Shown: positions 1 through 8,689, numbered from the stretch's first letter. The stretch is DNA of 64,000 nt from Pseudomonas sp. GOM6 (GCF_029537485.1 NZ_JARPUS010000012.1:62001-126000), one strand, 5' to 3'. Notes: generated by a model from the letters alone, not told the origin. Translations and numbers: made by a program.

Positions 1-847
1 TCAGGTAGCCGCCGGTGGTGTGCAGCACGCCCTTGGGCTTGCCGGTGGAGCCGGAGGTGTAGAGGATGAACAGCGGCTCTTCGGCGCCCATCTCCTTCGG
101 CGCACAGGTGCTGCCGGCCACCTTCATCAGATCCTCGAACCACACATCGCGGTGCTGGTTCCACTTGATCTCGGAGCCGGTGCGCTTGGCCACTATGACT
201 TTCTGGATGCTGCGCGTGTCCGGGTTGGTCAGCGCGTCGTCGACGTTGGCCTTGAGCGGGATCTTCTTGCCGCCGCGCAGTCCTTCGTCGGCGGTGATCA
301 CCACCTTCGACTGGCAGTCGATGATGCGCCCGGCCAGGGCCTCCGGCGAGAAGCCGCCGAACACCACCGAGTGGATGGCACCGATGCGGGTACAGGCGAG
401 CATGGCCACCACCGCTTCCGGGATCATCGGCATGTAGATGGTCACCACGTCGCCGCGGTGTACGTCCTGGCCACGCAGGGCGTTGGCGAACTTGCATACC
501 TGCTCGTGCAGCTCGCGGTAGGTGATTTCCTTGTGCTCGGAAGGATCGTCGCCCTCCCAGATGATCGCCACCTGATCGCCACGGGTTTCCAAATGGCGAT
601 CCAGGCAGTTGGCGGACACGTTGAGCGTACCGTCGGCGAACCACTTGATGTCGACATGGTGGTCGTCGAAGGAGGTCTGCTTGACCTTGGTAAAGGGCTT
701 GATCCAGTCCAGACGCTTGCCCTGCTCACGCCAGAAGCCATCCGGGTTGACCACCGACTGCTGATACATGGCCTTGTAGGTGGCCTCGTCGGTCAGGGTA
801 TGGGCGGCCGCCTCGGGGCGTACGGGGTAGATGGATGCAGCGGTCAT
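1..847 (-). CDS. acsA: Acetyl-CoA synthetase, 5' part (cut by the window edge)
   Basis: Activates acetate to acetyl-CoA through acetyl-adenylate, in the cytoplasm. About 282 N-terminal codons are visible and the rest lies beyond base 1. The protein begins [13 protein letters not shown] and includes the N-terminal region typical of Acs ([14 protein letters not shown]). Near the window edge (about 20-70) it reads [12 protein letters not shown], the ATP/AMP-binding P-loop of acyl-adenylating enzymes. The ATG at 847-845 matches the usual Acs start. It lies downstream of a LysR gene on the same strand but behind that gene's terminator and a long palindrome, so it probably has its own promoter. The identification is firm; only the extent is unknown. 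Confidence 0.93.
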   Translation of the reverse strand, partial: MTAASIYPVRPEAAAHTLTDEATYKAMYQQSVVNPDGFWREQGKRLDWIKPFTKVKQTSFDDHHVDIKWFADGTLNVSANCLDRHLETRGDQVAIIWEGDDPSEHKEITYRELHEQVCKFANALRGQDVHRGDVVTIYMPMIPEAVVAMLACTRIGAIHSVVFGGFSPEALAGRIIDCQSKVVITADEGLRGGKKIPLKANVDDALTNPDTRSIQKVIVAKRTGSEIKWNQHRDVWFEDLMKVAGSTCAPKEMGAEEPLFILYTSGSTGKPKGVLHTTGGYL

Positions 848-914
848 CGGGATACCTCAAGGGCGTTGTTTTTGTATGGCGTCTTTTGTATCCCCCGACC
901 CTTTGTGGGGCCAT

Positions 915-950
915 TCGACCAAGGTCTTACCGGCGTAAGACCTTGGTCGA
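915..950. promoter_or_regulatory. Perfect 16-bp-arm palindrome upstream of acsA
   Basis: The arms TCGACCAAGGTCTTAC and GTAAGACCTTGGTCGA flank CGGC. It lies about 70-100 bases upstream of the acsA start. No T-run follows it in the acsA direction, so it looks more like an operator or a structured leader than an intrinsic terminator. A related 20-base stretch occurs at 1089-1108, over the end of the LysR gene. Confidence 0.55.
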
Positions 951-967
951 CCCCAGGAAAATCAGGC

Positions 968-996
968 AAAAAAAAGGCGACCCTCGGGAGGTCGCC
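968..996 (-). terminator. Intrinsic terminator after the LysR gene
   Basis: Read on the minus strand, a stem GGCGACC/GGTCGCC (976-996) is followed directly by eight T residues (975-968). It separates the LysR gene from acsA. Confidence 0.85.
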
Positions 997-1104
997 GCCA
1001 ATTTCATTCCGGGGAGGAATGTCAGAAACGCAATCCGGGTATCGCAGGAGCCGGATGCCTATAGTCTGTGCCCGCAGCACTTTGCCAGCCATTCAACCTT
1101 GGTC

Positions 1105-2088
1105 TTAGTCCTTGAAGTAGCGCTCACGCACCTCATCCACTGCAGCCTCGCGCAGCAGGGCGATAAACAGCTGCTCCACATCCGTCAACAGCTGGTTCTC
1201 CGGCGTCACCAGGTACACCTCGTTGACCGGCAGCTCGTCGTAGGGCGGCAGCTGGAACAGCAGGTTCTGCGCCACGTAGGGCTTGGCACCCTCCACGGTC
1301 AGCGCCCCAAAACCCAGGCCGGCGAGGATCAGCCGACGCACCTCCTCCTCGTTGGGCGACACCGCCACCAGGCGCCCCCAGAACTGCTGCTCGGCGCGCA
1401 CGTTACTCACCGCACTGAGGCCCTCGCCGGGCTGGTCGCTTTCGAAGGAGATGTAGGCCAGCCCGCGCAGATCGGCGCTGATTAGGTCCTTGCGGCCGAA
1501 CAACGGATGCGTCGACCCGCAGTAGAAGGCCATCTGCTCGTAGCCGAGCAGGTCGAAGTGCAGCCCGGTCTGGGCGGTCTTCTTGTTGCTGATGCCGATG
1601 TGCAGGCGATCCTGCGCCACCGCATCGACGATATGCGCGCTGGGCTCGGAACTGAGGCTGATCAGCACGTTGGGGTACTGCTGGTGAAAGCGCACCAGTG
1701 CCGCGTCGAAGGGTCGGCAGCAAACGTGGCTGGCCACCTGGATATGCAACTCACCAAGCACAGCACCGGCCTCACCGGCGTACTGTTCGGCCATCTTCTC
1801 CAGAATGCTGCCGGCCGAGGAGATGTATTCGTAGACCCGCAGCCCCTGCTCGGTCAGGGCGAACATGCCCTTGCGCCGCTGGATCAGGCGCATGCCCAGG
1901 TGTTCCTCCAGGCGCTTGAGTGCGTTGCTCACGCTCGGCTGGCTGAGCGACAGACGCCGGGCCGCGCCGGTGATGCTGCTTTCCTCGACGATGACCAGGA
2001 AGGTGTACAGCAGGTTCCAGTCCAGATTGCGCAGCAGGCGCTCGCGCGGCGACAGCATGATCGGTGATTCCCCCAGACAGACCGTCAT
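1105..2088 (-). CDS. LysR-family transcriptional regulator
   Basis: A 327-residue LysR-type regulator. The N-terminal winged helix-turn-helix is clear (SITGAARRLSLSQPSVSNALKRLEEHLG, about residues 37-64) and an effector-binding domain fills the rest. The start at 2088 has a GGAG eight bases upstream. An alternative ATG at 2058 (MLSPRERLLRNLDW) gives 317 residues and resembles where many LysR proteins begin. It is the last gene of a minus-strand run of importer and decarboxylase genes, so the likeliest role is control of that amino acid cluster. Control of acsA, next downstream, is also possible. The effector is unknown. Confidence 0.85.
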   Translation of the reverse strand: MTVCLGESPIMLSPRERLLRNLDWNLLYTFLVIVEESSITGAARRLSLSQPSVSNALKRLEEHLGMRLIQRRKGMFALTEQGLRVYEYISSAGSILEKMAEQYAGEAGAVLGELHIQVASHVCCRPFDAALVRFHQQYPNVLISLSSEPSAHIVDAVAQDRLHIGISNKKTAQTGLHFDLLGYEQMAFYCGSTHPLFGRKDLISADLRGLAYISFESDQPGEGLSAVSNVRAEQQFWGRLVAVSPNEEEVRRLILAGLGFGALTVEGAKPYVAQNLLFQLPPYDELPVNEVYLVTPENQLLTDVEQLFIALLREAAVDEVRERYFKD

Positions 2089-2172
2089 GCCGACGGCTCC
2101 GGGCAGACCTTAGCATTGCCGCCGCCCCGAAGGGCAGCGCGGGCCTGCCCTCCAGGCGACAGGTCGTTACGC

Positions 2173-3621
2173 TCAGTCGACATCATGCGCCAGCAGGTCG
2201 GCATACTCGGCGCGGCGGCGGATCAGCCGGCTGCCCTGCTGCCGGTCGACCATCACCGCAGCGGCGGCCTGGCGCCCACAGTACTGGTTCATCATCTCCA
2301 GCGCGTAGGCACCGACATCGAGCAGCGCAATCACATCGCCCTGCGCCGTGGCGGCCGGCAGCTCGCGCAGGTTGGGCTGGTGCACCAGCACCTGCTCCAG
2401 CACCGCGCGATGCTCGGCCAGCGCCGGTTGCTCGGCGATCAGCTCGGCCACCGCGCCCTCGCCTTCGATGTCGTAATAGGTGTCGCTGCTGTCGCACAGC
2501 GGCCCGGCCATGCGGAACAACGCGGTGTCGGTGTCATCGGCGCGCGAGGCGTTGAGCATGTGGAAGTACCAGCCGATGTACAGGTCGAACAGCACGCTGT
2601 AGCCGGCATCCAGGTAGAACACTGGAGTCTGCCGCGCCTTGTGCGCCTCGATGCGAGTGAGCAGGATCGCCGTGTCGCTGACCATGCTGCGCCCCGGCTC
2701 GACGATGATCTGGATGTCCTGGCCCAGCGCCTGGCTGACCGGGCGGATCAGCTGGCGGGCGAGCGTGGCGAAGTCGATGTCGGTGCGGTAGCTTTCGCGG
2801 TAGTGCGGCGCCACCGGGGCGAAGTTCTCCTCGGCGCTGCTGTAGTTCTTGGCGAAGCCGCCGCCCAGGTTCACATGCTCCAGCGGGTATGGCAGGCGCG
2901 CATTGACCTCACGCACGTAGTCGATGAGGAAGGCCGCCTCGGCCTGGTACACGCCGATGTCGGTGATCTGCGTGCCGATATGCGCGTGCACGCCGACCAT
3001 CTTCACCGCCTGCGGGTTGGCCAGAATCAGCTCGATGGCCTCGGCCTGCTCACCGGCGGTCATGCCGAACTTCGAGGTTGAGGTGCCGGTCTGCCAGCCC
3101 GCCGCTGCGCCGCCACGGATTTCCGGGATGATGCGCAGCGCCACGCGCGCCTGCTGCCGCAGTTCGCCGGCCACCGCGATGATGCGCTGCAGCTCGGACA
3201 GCGAGTCGACATTGATCGAGCCGATACCGGCGCCAATCACCTCGCGCAGCTCCTGCACCTGCTTGGCCACGCCGTTGAACACCAGCTCCTCGGGGGCAAA
3301 TCCGGCGACCCGGGCCTTGTGGAATTCGCCGCCGGAATTGACCTCCAGCGACAACCCGCAGTCCTTGAACACCCTGAGCACGGCCAGGTTGGCGCAGGCC
3401 TTGCTGGCAAAGCACACGCGGGTATTGGCGTGCTCGCGGCGGAAGTTGTCGAGGATGTCGGCGGCGTTGCGGCGCAGCCGCGCCTCGGAATACACGTACA
3501 GCGGCGAGCCATAACGCTCGACCAGTTCGACGGCATTGACGCCATCGATCAGCAATTGGTTGTCGGCACTGGTCAGGTGTTCTTCGCGTTTCCACGGGTG
3601 CAGCGAGACGACTGAAGTCAT
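2173..3621 (-). CDS. PLP-dependent fold-type III decarboxylase (LysA/D-ornithine-lysine decarboxylase-like)
   Basis: A 482-residue alanine-racemase-fold decarboxylase. The PLP lysine lies in CFASKACANLAVLR (about K74). HAHIGTQITD (about 213-221) and the phosphate-binding VEPGRS (about 308-312) follow. The partner active-site cysteine is in GPLCDSSD (about C376) and the tyrosine in GAYALEMMNQY (about 439). It is longer than typical biosynthetic diaminopimelate decarboxylases (about 415-420 residues). It sits directly after a basic amino acid ABC importer and before a LysR gene, which points to a catabolic enzyme on an imported amino acid rather than lysine synthesis. D-ornithine/D-lysine decarboxylase (DokD-like) is a plausible specificity; this is inferred. 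The reading frame stays open upstream to 4110, but that overlaps the ATPase gene, so the ATG at 3621 is used. Confidence 0.85.
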   Translation of the reverse strand: MTSVVSLHPWKREEHLTSADNQLLIDGVNAVELVERYGSPLYVYSEARLRRNAADILDNFRREHANTRVCFASKACANLAVLRVFKDCGLSLEVNSGGEFHKARVAGFAPEELVFNGVAKQVQELREVIGAGIGSINVDSLSELQRIIAVAGELRQQARVALRIIPEIRGGAAAGWQTGTSTSKFGMTAGEQAEAIELILANPQAVKMVGVHAHIGTQITDIGVYQAEAAFLIDYVREVNARLPYPLEHVNLGGGFAKNYSSAEENFAPVAPHYRESYRTDIDFATLARQLIRPVSQALGQDIQIIVEPGRSMVSDTAILLTRIEAHKARQTPVFYLDAGYSVLFDLYIGWYFHMLNASRADDTDTALFRMAGPLCDSSDTYYDIEGEGAVAELIAEQPALAEHRAVLEQVLVHQPNLRELPAATAQGDVIALLDVGAYALEMMNQYCGRQAAAAVMVDRQQGSRLIRRRAEYADLLAHDVD

Positions 3622-3650
3622 GGGCAGGAACTCTAGGCAGTAAAAAAGTA

Positions 3651-4433
3651 TCAGTGCTGGGCCGCCAGCAGGCGCCGCAGGTTGGGGGATTGCGGGTTGT
3701 CGAACAGCTGCTCGGGCGGCCCCTGCTCCTCGATCCGGCCCTGGTGCAGGTAGACCACGCGCGACGACACCTCGCGGGCGAAGCGCATCTCGTGGGTGAC
3801 CATGATCATGGTGCGGCCCTCCTCGCCCAGCTCGCGGATCACCTTGAGCACCTCGCCAACCAGCTCGGGGTCGAGCGCCGAGGTCGGCTCGTCGAACAGC
3901 ATCACCTCCGGGTCCATGGCCAGGGCACGGGCAATGGCCACGCGCTGCTTCTGCCCGCCGGACAGGCACTCGGGGTAGACGTGGCATTTCTCCAGCATGC
4001 CGACCCGCGCCAACAGGCTGCGCGCCTTGGCCTCGACCTCCTCGCGCGGCCGGCCGAGCACGGTGCAGGGGCCGAGCATCACGTTCTCCAGCACGCTCAT
4101 GTGCGGCCACAGGTTGAACGACTGGAAGACCATGCCCAGGTGCGTACGCACCCGCTCGATCTGCCGCTGGCAGCGCCTGGAGCGCTTGCCATGCTTGTCG
4201 GCGGTCAGCTCCAGCTCCTCGCCCTGTACGCGCAGGGTGCCGCTGTCGGGAAATTCCAGCAGGTTCATGCAGCGCAGGAAGGTGCTCTTGCCCGAGCCAC
4301 TGGAGCCGATGATGCTGATCACATCGTGTTTGTGCGCAGTCAGCGAAATGCCCTTGAGCACCTCGATGCCGGCGTAGGACTTGTGCAGGTGTTCCACCTC
4401 GAGGGCGGCCTGGGGAATCTGGATGGCAGTCAT
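3651..4433 (-). CDS. Amino acid ABC transporter, ATP-binding subunit
   Basis: A 260-residue ATPase of the polar amino acid uptake type (HisP/GlnQ/AotP-like). Walker A is GSSGSGKST (about 43-51), the signature is LSGGQKQR, and Walker B with D-loop is VMLFDEPTSALD. It powers import through the two permeases encoded just upstream. Its start overlaps the end of the permease gene by four bases, showing translational coupling. The insert between Walker A and the Q-loop (SRRCQRQIERVRTHLGMVFQSFNLWPH) resembles that of lysine/arginine/ornithine/histidine transporters. Confidence 0.92.
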   Translation of the reverse strand: MTAIQIPQAALEVEHLHKSYAGIEVLKGISLTAHKHDVISIIGSSGSGKSTFLRCMNLLEFPDSGTLRVQGEELELTADKHGKRSRRCQRQIERVRTHLGMVFQSFNLWPHMSVLENVMLGPCTVLGRPREEVEAKARSLLARVGMLEKCHVYPECLSGGQKQRVAIARALAMDPEVMLFDEPTSALDPELVGEVLKVIRELGEEGRTMIMVTHEMRFAREVSSRVVYLHQGRIEEQGPPEQLFDNPQSPNLRRLLAAQH

Positions 4434-5173
4434 CGGGCCACTCCTGTGGACAGGCGGTTGAACAGCGAGCGGCGCTTGCCGGGCTGCGCGCTGCGGTTAT
4501 GCAGGTGGCGGGTCAGGCAGGCCTCCAGGCGCCGCCAGAACAGCACGAACAGCGTGGTCATCAGCAGGTAGAGCACGGCGGCCCAGAAGTACACGGACAG
4601 GTCGAAGGTCTGCGAGAAGGCGCGACGGGTCTGGCCCATCACATCGAGCACGGTGATCACGCTGACCACCGCACTGCCCTTGAGCAGCAGGATGATCTCG
4701 TTGCCCAGGGCCGGGAACGCGATGCGGTACGCGTTGGGCAGGACGATCTTGCGGTACAGGTCGAAGCGGCGCATGCCCAGGGCCACGCCCGCCTCGATCT
4801 GCCCGCTGGGCACCGCACGCAGGCCGCCGCGCAGGATCTCCACCTGGTAGGCCGTGGAGTTGAGGACGAAGGTCAGCAGCGCGCAGTAGTAGGGATCGCG
4901 GAAGAACCACCACAGTCCCGCCTCGGTCAGCGGCACGCGGAACTGCCCCGAGCCGTAATAGACCAGGAACAGCTGGGCCAGCAGCGGCGTGCCACGAAAG
5001 AACGATACGTACAGGCGCACCGGCCAGCGCCAGGCGATGCTCGGGCTACGCCGCAGCAAAGCCAGCGGCAACGACAGGCAACCGGCCAGCAGCGCGGCGA
5101 TCAGGGTGAGCTGCAGGGTCAGCCCGGCGCCGGACAACAGCTGCCCGGAAAAGCGTTCGAGAATGTCGATCAT
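4430..5173 (-). CDS. Amino acid ABC transporter permease (HisM-like)
   Basis: A 247-residue inner-membrane permease of the His/Glu/Gln/Arg/opine family. It has several hydrophobic segments, and its C-terminal half carries the ATPase-coupling EAA-like loop (QIEAGVALGMRRFDLYRKIVLPNAYRIAFPALGNE). It overlaps both neighbouring genes by four bases. Together with the permease encoded at 5170-5895 it should form the heterodimeric channel. Confidence 0.9.
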   Translation of the reverse strand: MIDILERFSGQLLSGAGLTLQLTLIAALLAGCLSLPLALLRRSPSIAWRWPVRLYVSFFRGTPLLAQLFLVYYGSGQFRVPLTEAGLWWFFRDPYYCALLTFVLNSTAYQVEILRGGLRAVPSGQIEAGVALGMRRFDLYRKIVLPNAYRIAFPALGNEIILLLKGSAVVSVITVLDVMGQTRRAFSQTFDLSVYFWAAVLYLLMTTLFVLFWRRLEACLTRHLHNRSAQPGKRRSLFNRLSTGVAR

Positions 5174-5895
5174 GCTGCACGCCCCTCACGTTCGAAGCCG
5201 CGGTTGGCACGGCGCTCCAGGCGGGCCAGACCCCACTCGCAGAGCAGGCAGATGGCCCAGTACACCAGGCACACCACCGCGAAAAACAGGAAGGGTTTCT
5301 TGGTCACCCCCACCGCCACGTTGGCCATGCGCATCAGGTCGTTGAGCGCGATCACCGACACCAGCGCGGTGTCCTTGATCAGGCTGACCCACAGGTTGCC
5401 CAGCCCCGGCAGCGCCAGGCGCAACAGCTGCGGCAACTCGATCAGGCGGAAGATGGTCAGCCGGCGCACGCCGATGGCCTGGGCCGCCTCCAGCTGGCCA
5501 CGGTCCAGCGCCTGCCAGGCGCCACGCCAGACTTCGCTGGAGTAGCCGGCAAACACCATCGCCAGGGCAATTACGCCAGCCAGGAAAGGGCTCAGCTCGA
5601 CCGGTAGCGCCTCCGGGTTGTGCCACTTGAGCAGGCGGTTAATCGCCAGCCCGACGCCGTGGTAGATGATGAACAGGGTCAGCAATTCCGGCAGACCGCG
5701 GATGGTGGTACTGAAGCCAACCGCCAGGGCCCGGCACAGCCGGCCGCCGAACAGTGCCATGGCCGCGACGGCCAGACCCAGCGCCAGCCCGACCGGCAAT
5801 GTCGTCGCCGCCAGGGCCAGGGTCACACCCAGGCCGTGCAGCAGTTCATCGCCCCAGCCACCACCGGTGAAGCTCAGGTAGGAGAGCCACTCCAT
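5170..5895 (-). CDS. Amino acid ABC transporter permease (HisQ-like)
   Basis: A 241-residue permease of the same family as the next gene. Its coupling loop reads QLEAAQAIGVRRLTIFRLIELPQLLRLALPGLGN and a gating region IRGLPELLTLF lies in the first half. It starts 81 bases after the binding-protein gene, separated from it by a strong hairpin, and overlaps the following permease gene by four bases. Confidence 0.9.
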   Translation of the reverse strand: MEWLSYLSFTGGGWGDELLHGLGVTLALAATTLPVGLALGLAVAAMALFGGRLCRALAVGFSTTIRGLPELLTLFIIYHGVGLAINRLLKWHNPEALPVELSPFLAGVIALAMVFAGYSSEVWRGAWQALDRGQLEAAQAIGVRRLTIFRLIELPQLLRLALPGLGNLWVSLIKDTALVSVIALNDLMRMANVAVGVTKKPFLFFAVVCLVYWAICLLCEWGLARLERRANRGFEREGRAA

Positions 5896-5937
5896 AGAAC
5901 AGGCCTCTTCTCGCTCACAGGGAAGAAATCAGCGAGC

Positions 5938-5960
5938 CCCTGGCCTGCAGCAGGCCAGGG
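5938..5960 (-). promoter_or_regulatory. Intra-operon hairpin after the binding-protein gene
   Basis: The perfect 10-bp inverted repeat CCCTGGCCTG/CAGGCCAGGG with a 3-base loop lies just downstream of the binding-protein stop and has no T-run. Such hairpins commonly protect the upstream mRNA segment, giving more binding protein than permease. That function is inferred. Confidence 0.6.
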
Positions 5961-5976
5961 ACAGCTAGGCGACGGT

Positions 5977-6765
5977 TTACTTCTGCAAGGTCAGCAGGTT
6001 GACCGAGAAGTACTTGTCGTTGATGGCCTTGTAGGTGCCATCGGCAATGATCGCGGCCAGGGCCTCGTTCAGCTCGTCACGTAGCGCCGCGTCTTCCTTG
6101 CGCAGGGCGATGCCGACGCCCTCGCCCACGTACTTGGCCTCGCTGATCGGCGCACCGGCGAGCACGCAGCAGGCGCCGTCCTCGGTCTTGGAGGTCCATT
6201 CCAGCATCGGGATCATGTCGCCGACCTGGGCGTCGAGGCGGCCGGAAGCCAGGTCGAGGTTGACCGCATCCTGAGTCGGGTACAGGCGCACGTCGGAGTC
6301 CGGGAACATCGCCGAGAGGTAGTCACCCTGGGTGGTCGAGCCTTGCGCGCCGATGGTCTTGCCGGCCAGGCCCTGGGGCGAGAAGTCCTTGAGGTCCGAG
6401 TCCTTGGGCACCACGAAGGTCATCGCCGACTTCTGGTAGGGCGCGGTGAAGGCGACCTTCTGCTTGCGCTCCTCGGTGATGAACATGGAGGCGATGATCA
6501 GGTCGTACTTGTCGGCCAGCAGCGCCGGGATGATGCCGTCCCAGTCCTGCGCGACGAACTGACACTTGGCTTTCATCTGCGCGCACAGGGCATTGCCGAT
6601 ATCGATATCGAAACCGCCCAGCTGGCCGTCTGCGGTGAAGAAGTTGAAGGGTGGATAGGCACCCTCAGTGGCGATGCGCAGGGTCTGGCCTTCGCTGGCC
6701 AGCGCGGCGGTGGTTGGCAGAATGGCCGAGGCAGCCAGCAGCAGGGAGCATAGAGTCTTGTTCAT
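5977..6765 (-). CDS. Amino acid ABC transporter, periplasmic binding protein
   Basis: A 262-residue exported binding protein. The signal peptide runs MNKTLCSLLLAASAILPTTAALAS, with cleavage expected near residue 24. The mature part opens with the family signature TLRIATEGAYPPFNFFTADGQLGGFDIDIG and contains IIASMFITEERKQKVAFT, as in lysine/arginine/ornithine-binding proteins (ArgT/HisJ/AotJ group). It is the first gene of a run continuing with two permeases, an ATPase, a decarboxylase and a LysR regulator. A basic amino acid, possibly a D-form, is the likely ligand; this is inferred from the family and the context. Confidence 0.9.
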   Translation of the reverse strand: MNKTLCSLLLAASAILPTTAALASEGQTLRIATEGAYPPFNFFTADGQLGGFDIDIGNALCAQMKAKCQFVAQDWDGIIPALLADKYDLIIASMFITEERKQKVAFTAPYQKSAMTFVVPKDSDLKDFSPQGLAGKTIGAQGSTTQGDYLSAMFPDSDVRLYPTQDAVNLDLASGRLDAQVGDMIPMLEWTSKTEDGACCVLAGAPISEAKYVGEGVGIALRKEDAALRDELNEALAAIIADGTYKAINDKYFSVNLLTLQK

Positions 6766-7135
6766 GTTGTTTTCCTCTAGGGCAATGGACGGTGAGGTAC
6801 AGGCCCGGCCTGCTGTTGGCGGGGTGTGCGGCCTGTCTGCGGGCTAGAATCCGTCCGCCTTTCGCATTGTTCAAATGTATCTTTGAAATCTAATACATAG
6901 CTTAGAACTATGTGAAAGACATGCCCCAGGCCATCGCAGAGTGCGCCGAAATGCAGCAGTGGCAAGGCGCCGCCAGGTCTGGCAAACACACACAGACGCC
7001 CTATGCCGGTGCAGCCGGCTGGGCGTCAGTCAGGCAGAAGTGGACGCAAAAATGATCGGGAATGTCGCCCTCCGCACAAGGTGCGCGGAGAACAAATGGG
7101 GCTGATCCGTGAACCGCGCATCCCCCAGCAGACCC
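6766..7135. other. 370-bp intergenic region: importer promoter and phhR 3' flank
   Basis: No gene is seen here. The part nearest the binding-protein gene is presumed to hold its promoter. An AT-rich stretch at about 6865-6915 carries two perfect dyads: TTCAAA-N6-TTTGAA (6870-6887) and ACATAG-N7-CTATGT (6895-6913). Near the phhR end an imperfect hairpin, CTCCGC/GCGGAG (7070-7090), may help end phhR transcription. Confidence 0.5.
6870..6913. promoter_or_regulatory. Two adjacent dyads, candidate operator of the importer operon
   Basis: TTCAAA-N6-TTTGAA at 6870-6887 is followed by ACATAG-N7-CTATGT at 6895-6913. Both are perfect inverted repeats in an AT-rich patch about 105-150 bases upstream of the binding-protein start. 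They fit a regulator such as the LysR protein encoded at the end of this operon, but no binding evidence exists. Confidence 0.4.
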
Positions 7136-8689
7136 TCAGTCCCGCCCCAGCCCGTACTGACGCAGCTTGTTGGCGATGGTGGTGTGCGACACCCCGAGGC
7201 GCTTGCCCAGCTGGCGGCTGCTCGGATACTCGGCGTACAGGCGCTCCAGCACCACCTTCTCGAAGCGGCCGAGGATGGCGTCCAGATCGCCTTCGGTGGA
7301 GAACTCCCCGAGTGGCTGCGGCGCGCCGTAGTCCGGCAGGCGGATGTGCTCGGCCTTGACCAGCCCGCCGTCGCACAGCGACACAGCCTGGAACAGCACG
7401 TTCTCCAGCTGGCGCACGTTGCCCGGCCAGTGGTAGTGGGCCATGCGCTCGAAGGCCTGGGTTGCCAGCTTGGGCAGCGCGCAGCCGATCTGCCGGCTGG
7501 CCGAGTCGAGGAAGTGCTCCACCAGCGGGGCCAGGCCATCCAGGCACTCGCGCAGCGGCGGAATGTGCAGGCTGAGCACGTTGAGGCGGTGATACAGGTC
7601 CTGGCGGAACTCGCCTTTGCCGCACAGCTCGGACAAGTCGACCTGGGTGGCGCAGATCACTCGCACGTCCAGATACACCTCCTCGTCGCTGCCGACACGG
7701 CGGAAGCAACCGTCCTGCAGAAAGCGCAGCAGCTTGGCCTGCAGGCGCGGGCTCATCTCGCCGACGCCATCGAGGAACAACGTCCCGCCGGCGGTCAGTT
7801 CCAGCAGGCCGAGCTTGCCCTCCGGGCGCGCACCCTCGAAGGCACCGGGGCCGTAGCCGAACAGCTCGGTCTCGGCCATGGACTCCGGCAGCCCGGCGCA
7901 ATTCAACGCCATGAAAGGTGACTGCCCACGCGGGCTGGCCAGGTGGCAGGCGCGCGCCAGCAGCTCCTTGCCGGTACCGGTCTCACCCTCGATCAGCAGC
8001 GGGGCGTCTAGCGGCGCCATGCGCCGGGCCTCGCGCACCACCGCGGCCATCACTTTCGAGCTCTGGAAGATCGAATCGAAGCCGCGCAGCTCGTGCTTGC
8101 GCACGTTGTAGATGCGCTCGCCAACCCGGTCGGCGCGGTGCAGGGTGAGCACGGCGCCGGCCAGCGCCTCGCTCTCGTCGTGCTCGGCCTGCAGCGGGGC
8201 GATATCGGCGAGAAACACGTCGCCCTTGACCTTGACCCGCAGGCCGTTGACCCGCGACTTGTTGGCGCGCACCAGCTCGGGCAGGTCGAAGTCCTCGATA
8301 TAGCGCGACAGCGCCATGCCCGGCACCTCGTCGACGCGCACGCCGAGCAGCTGCGCCGCGCTGCGGTTGGCCGCGACGATGGCGCCGGCCATGTCGATGG
8401 ACAGCACCGGAAAATCCAAGGCACCGAGCAACGCGTTGAGCTCAAGATGGCGCCGCTCACTGGGCATCAGCCCCACACGCTTGACCCCGAACACCCCGGC
8501 AATGGCTTCCAGCTTGGGGCGCAGCGCCTGGAACTGCAGATTGATCAGGTTCGGGCAGTGCAGGTAGATGGCGTTGCCCTGCTCGCCGCCCACTTCACCA
8601 CGGGCGACGTTGATGCCGTAGTCGACCAGCAATTCGAGAATATCGCGCAGGATGCCAACACGGTTCTGGCAGTGGACTTTGATGCGCAC
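7136..8689 (-). CDS. phhR: PhhR, TyrR-type activator of phenylalanine catabolism
   Basis: Senses aromatic amino acids and activates phhABC. The 517-residue protein (from the GTG at 8689) has an ACT domain (VRIKVHCQNRVGILRDILELLVDYG), a PAS domain (FPVLSIDMAGAIVAANRSAAQLLG), a sigma-54-type AAA+ domain (Walker A GETGTGKE, GGTLFLDGVGEM) and a C-terminal TyrR-type helix-turn-helix (SRQLGKRLGVSHTTIANKLRQYG). The usual GAFTGA sigma-54 loop reads GAFEGA, as expected for TyrR/PhhR proteins that work with sigma-70. The GTG start follows GGGG and matches known PhhR N-termini. An ATG at 8743 would add 18 residues. It is normally next to phhA but lies 8.4 kb from it here. Confidence 0.93.
   Translation of the reverse strand: MRIKVHCQNRVGILRDILELLVDYGINVARGEVGGEQGNAIYLHCPNLINLQFQALRPKLEAIAGVFGVKRVGLMPSERRHLELNALLGALDFPVLSIDMAGAIVAANRSAAQLLGVRVDEVPGMALSRYIEDFDLPELVRANKSRVNGLRVKVKGDVFLADIAPLQAEHDESEALAGAVLTLHRADRVGERIYNVRKHELRGFDSIFQSSKVMAAVVREARRMAPLDAPLLIEGETGTGKELLARACHLASPRGQSPFMALNCAGLPESMAETELFGYGPGAFEGARPEGKLGLLELTAGGTLFLDGVGEMSPRLQAKLLRFLQDGCFRRVGSDEEVYLDVRVICATQVDLSELCGKGEFRQDLYHRLNVLSLHIPPLRECLDGLAPLVEHFLDSASRQIGCALPKLATQAFERMAHYHWPGNVRQLENVLFQAVSLCDGGLVKAEHIRLPDYGAPQPLGEFSTEGDLDAILGRFEKVVLERLYAEYPSSRQLGKRLGVSHTTIANKLRQYGLGRD

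Noticed and set aside
20..1108. Long plus-strand open frame
   Set aside because: It is antisense to acsA and the LysR 3' region; the translation has no domain sense, while the minus strand encodes a clear acetyl-CoA synthetase.
2173..4110. 645-codon open frame containing the decarboxylase
   Set aside because: The part upstream of 3621 is an out-of-frame reading of the ABC ATPase gene. The real protein begins at the ATG at 3621.
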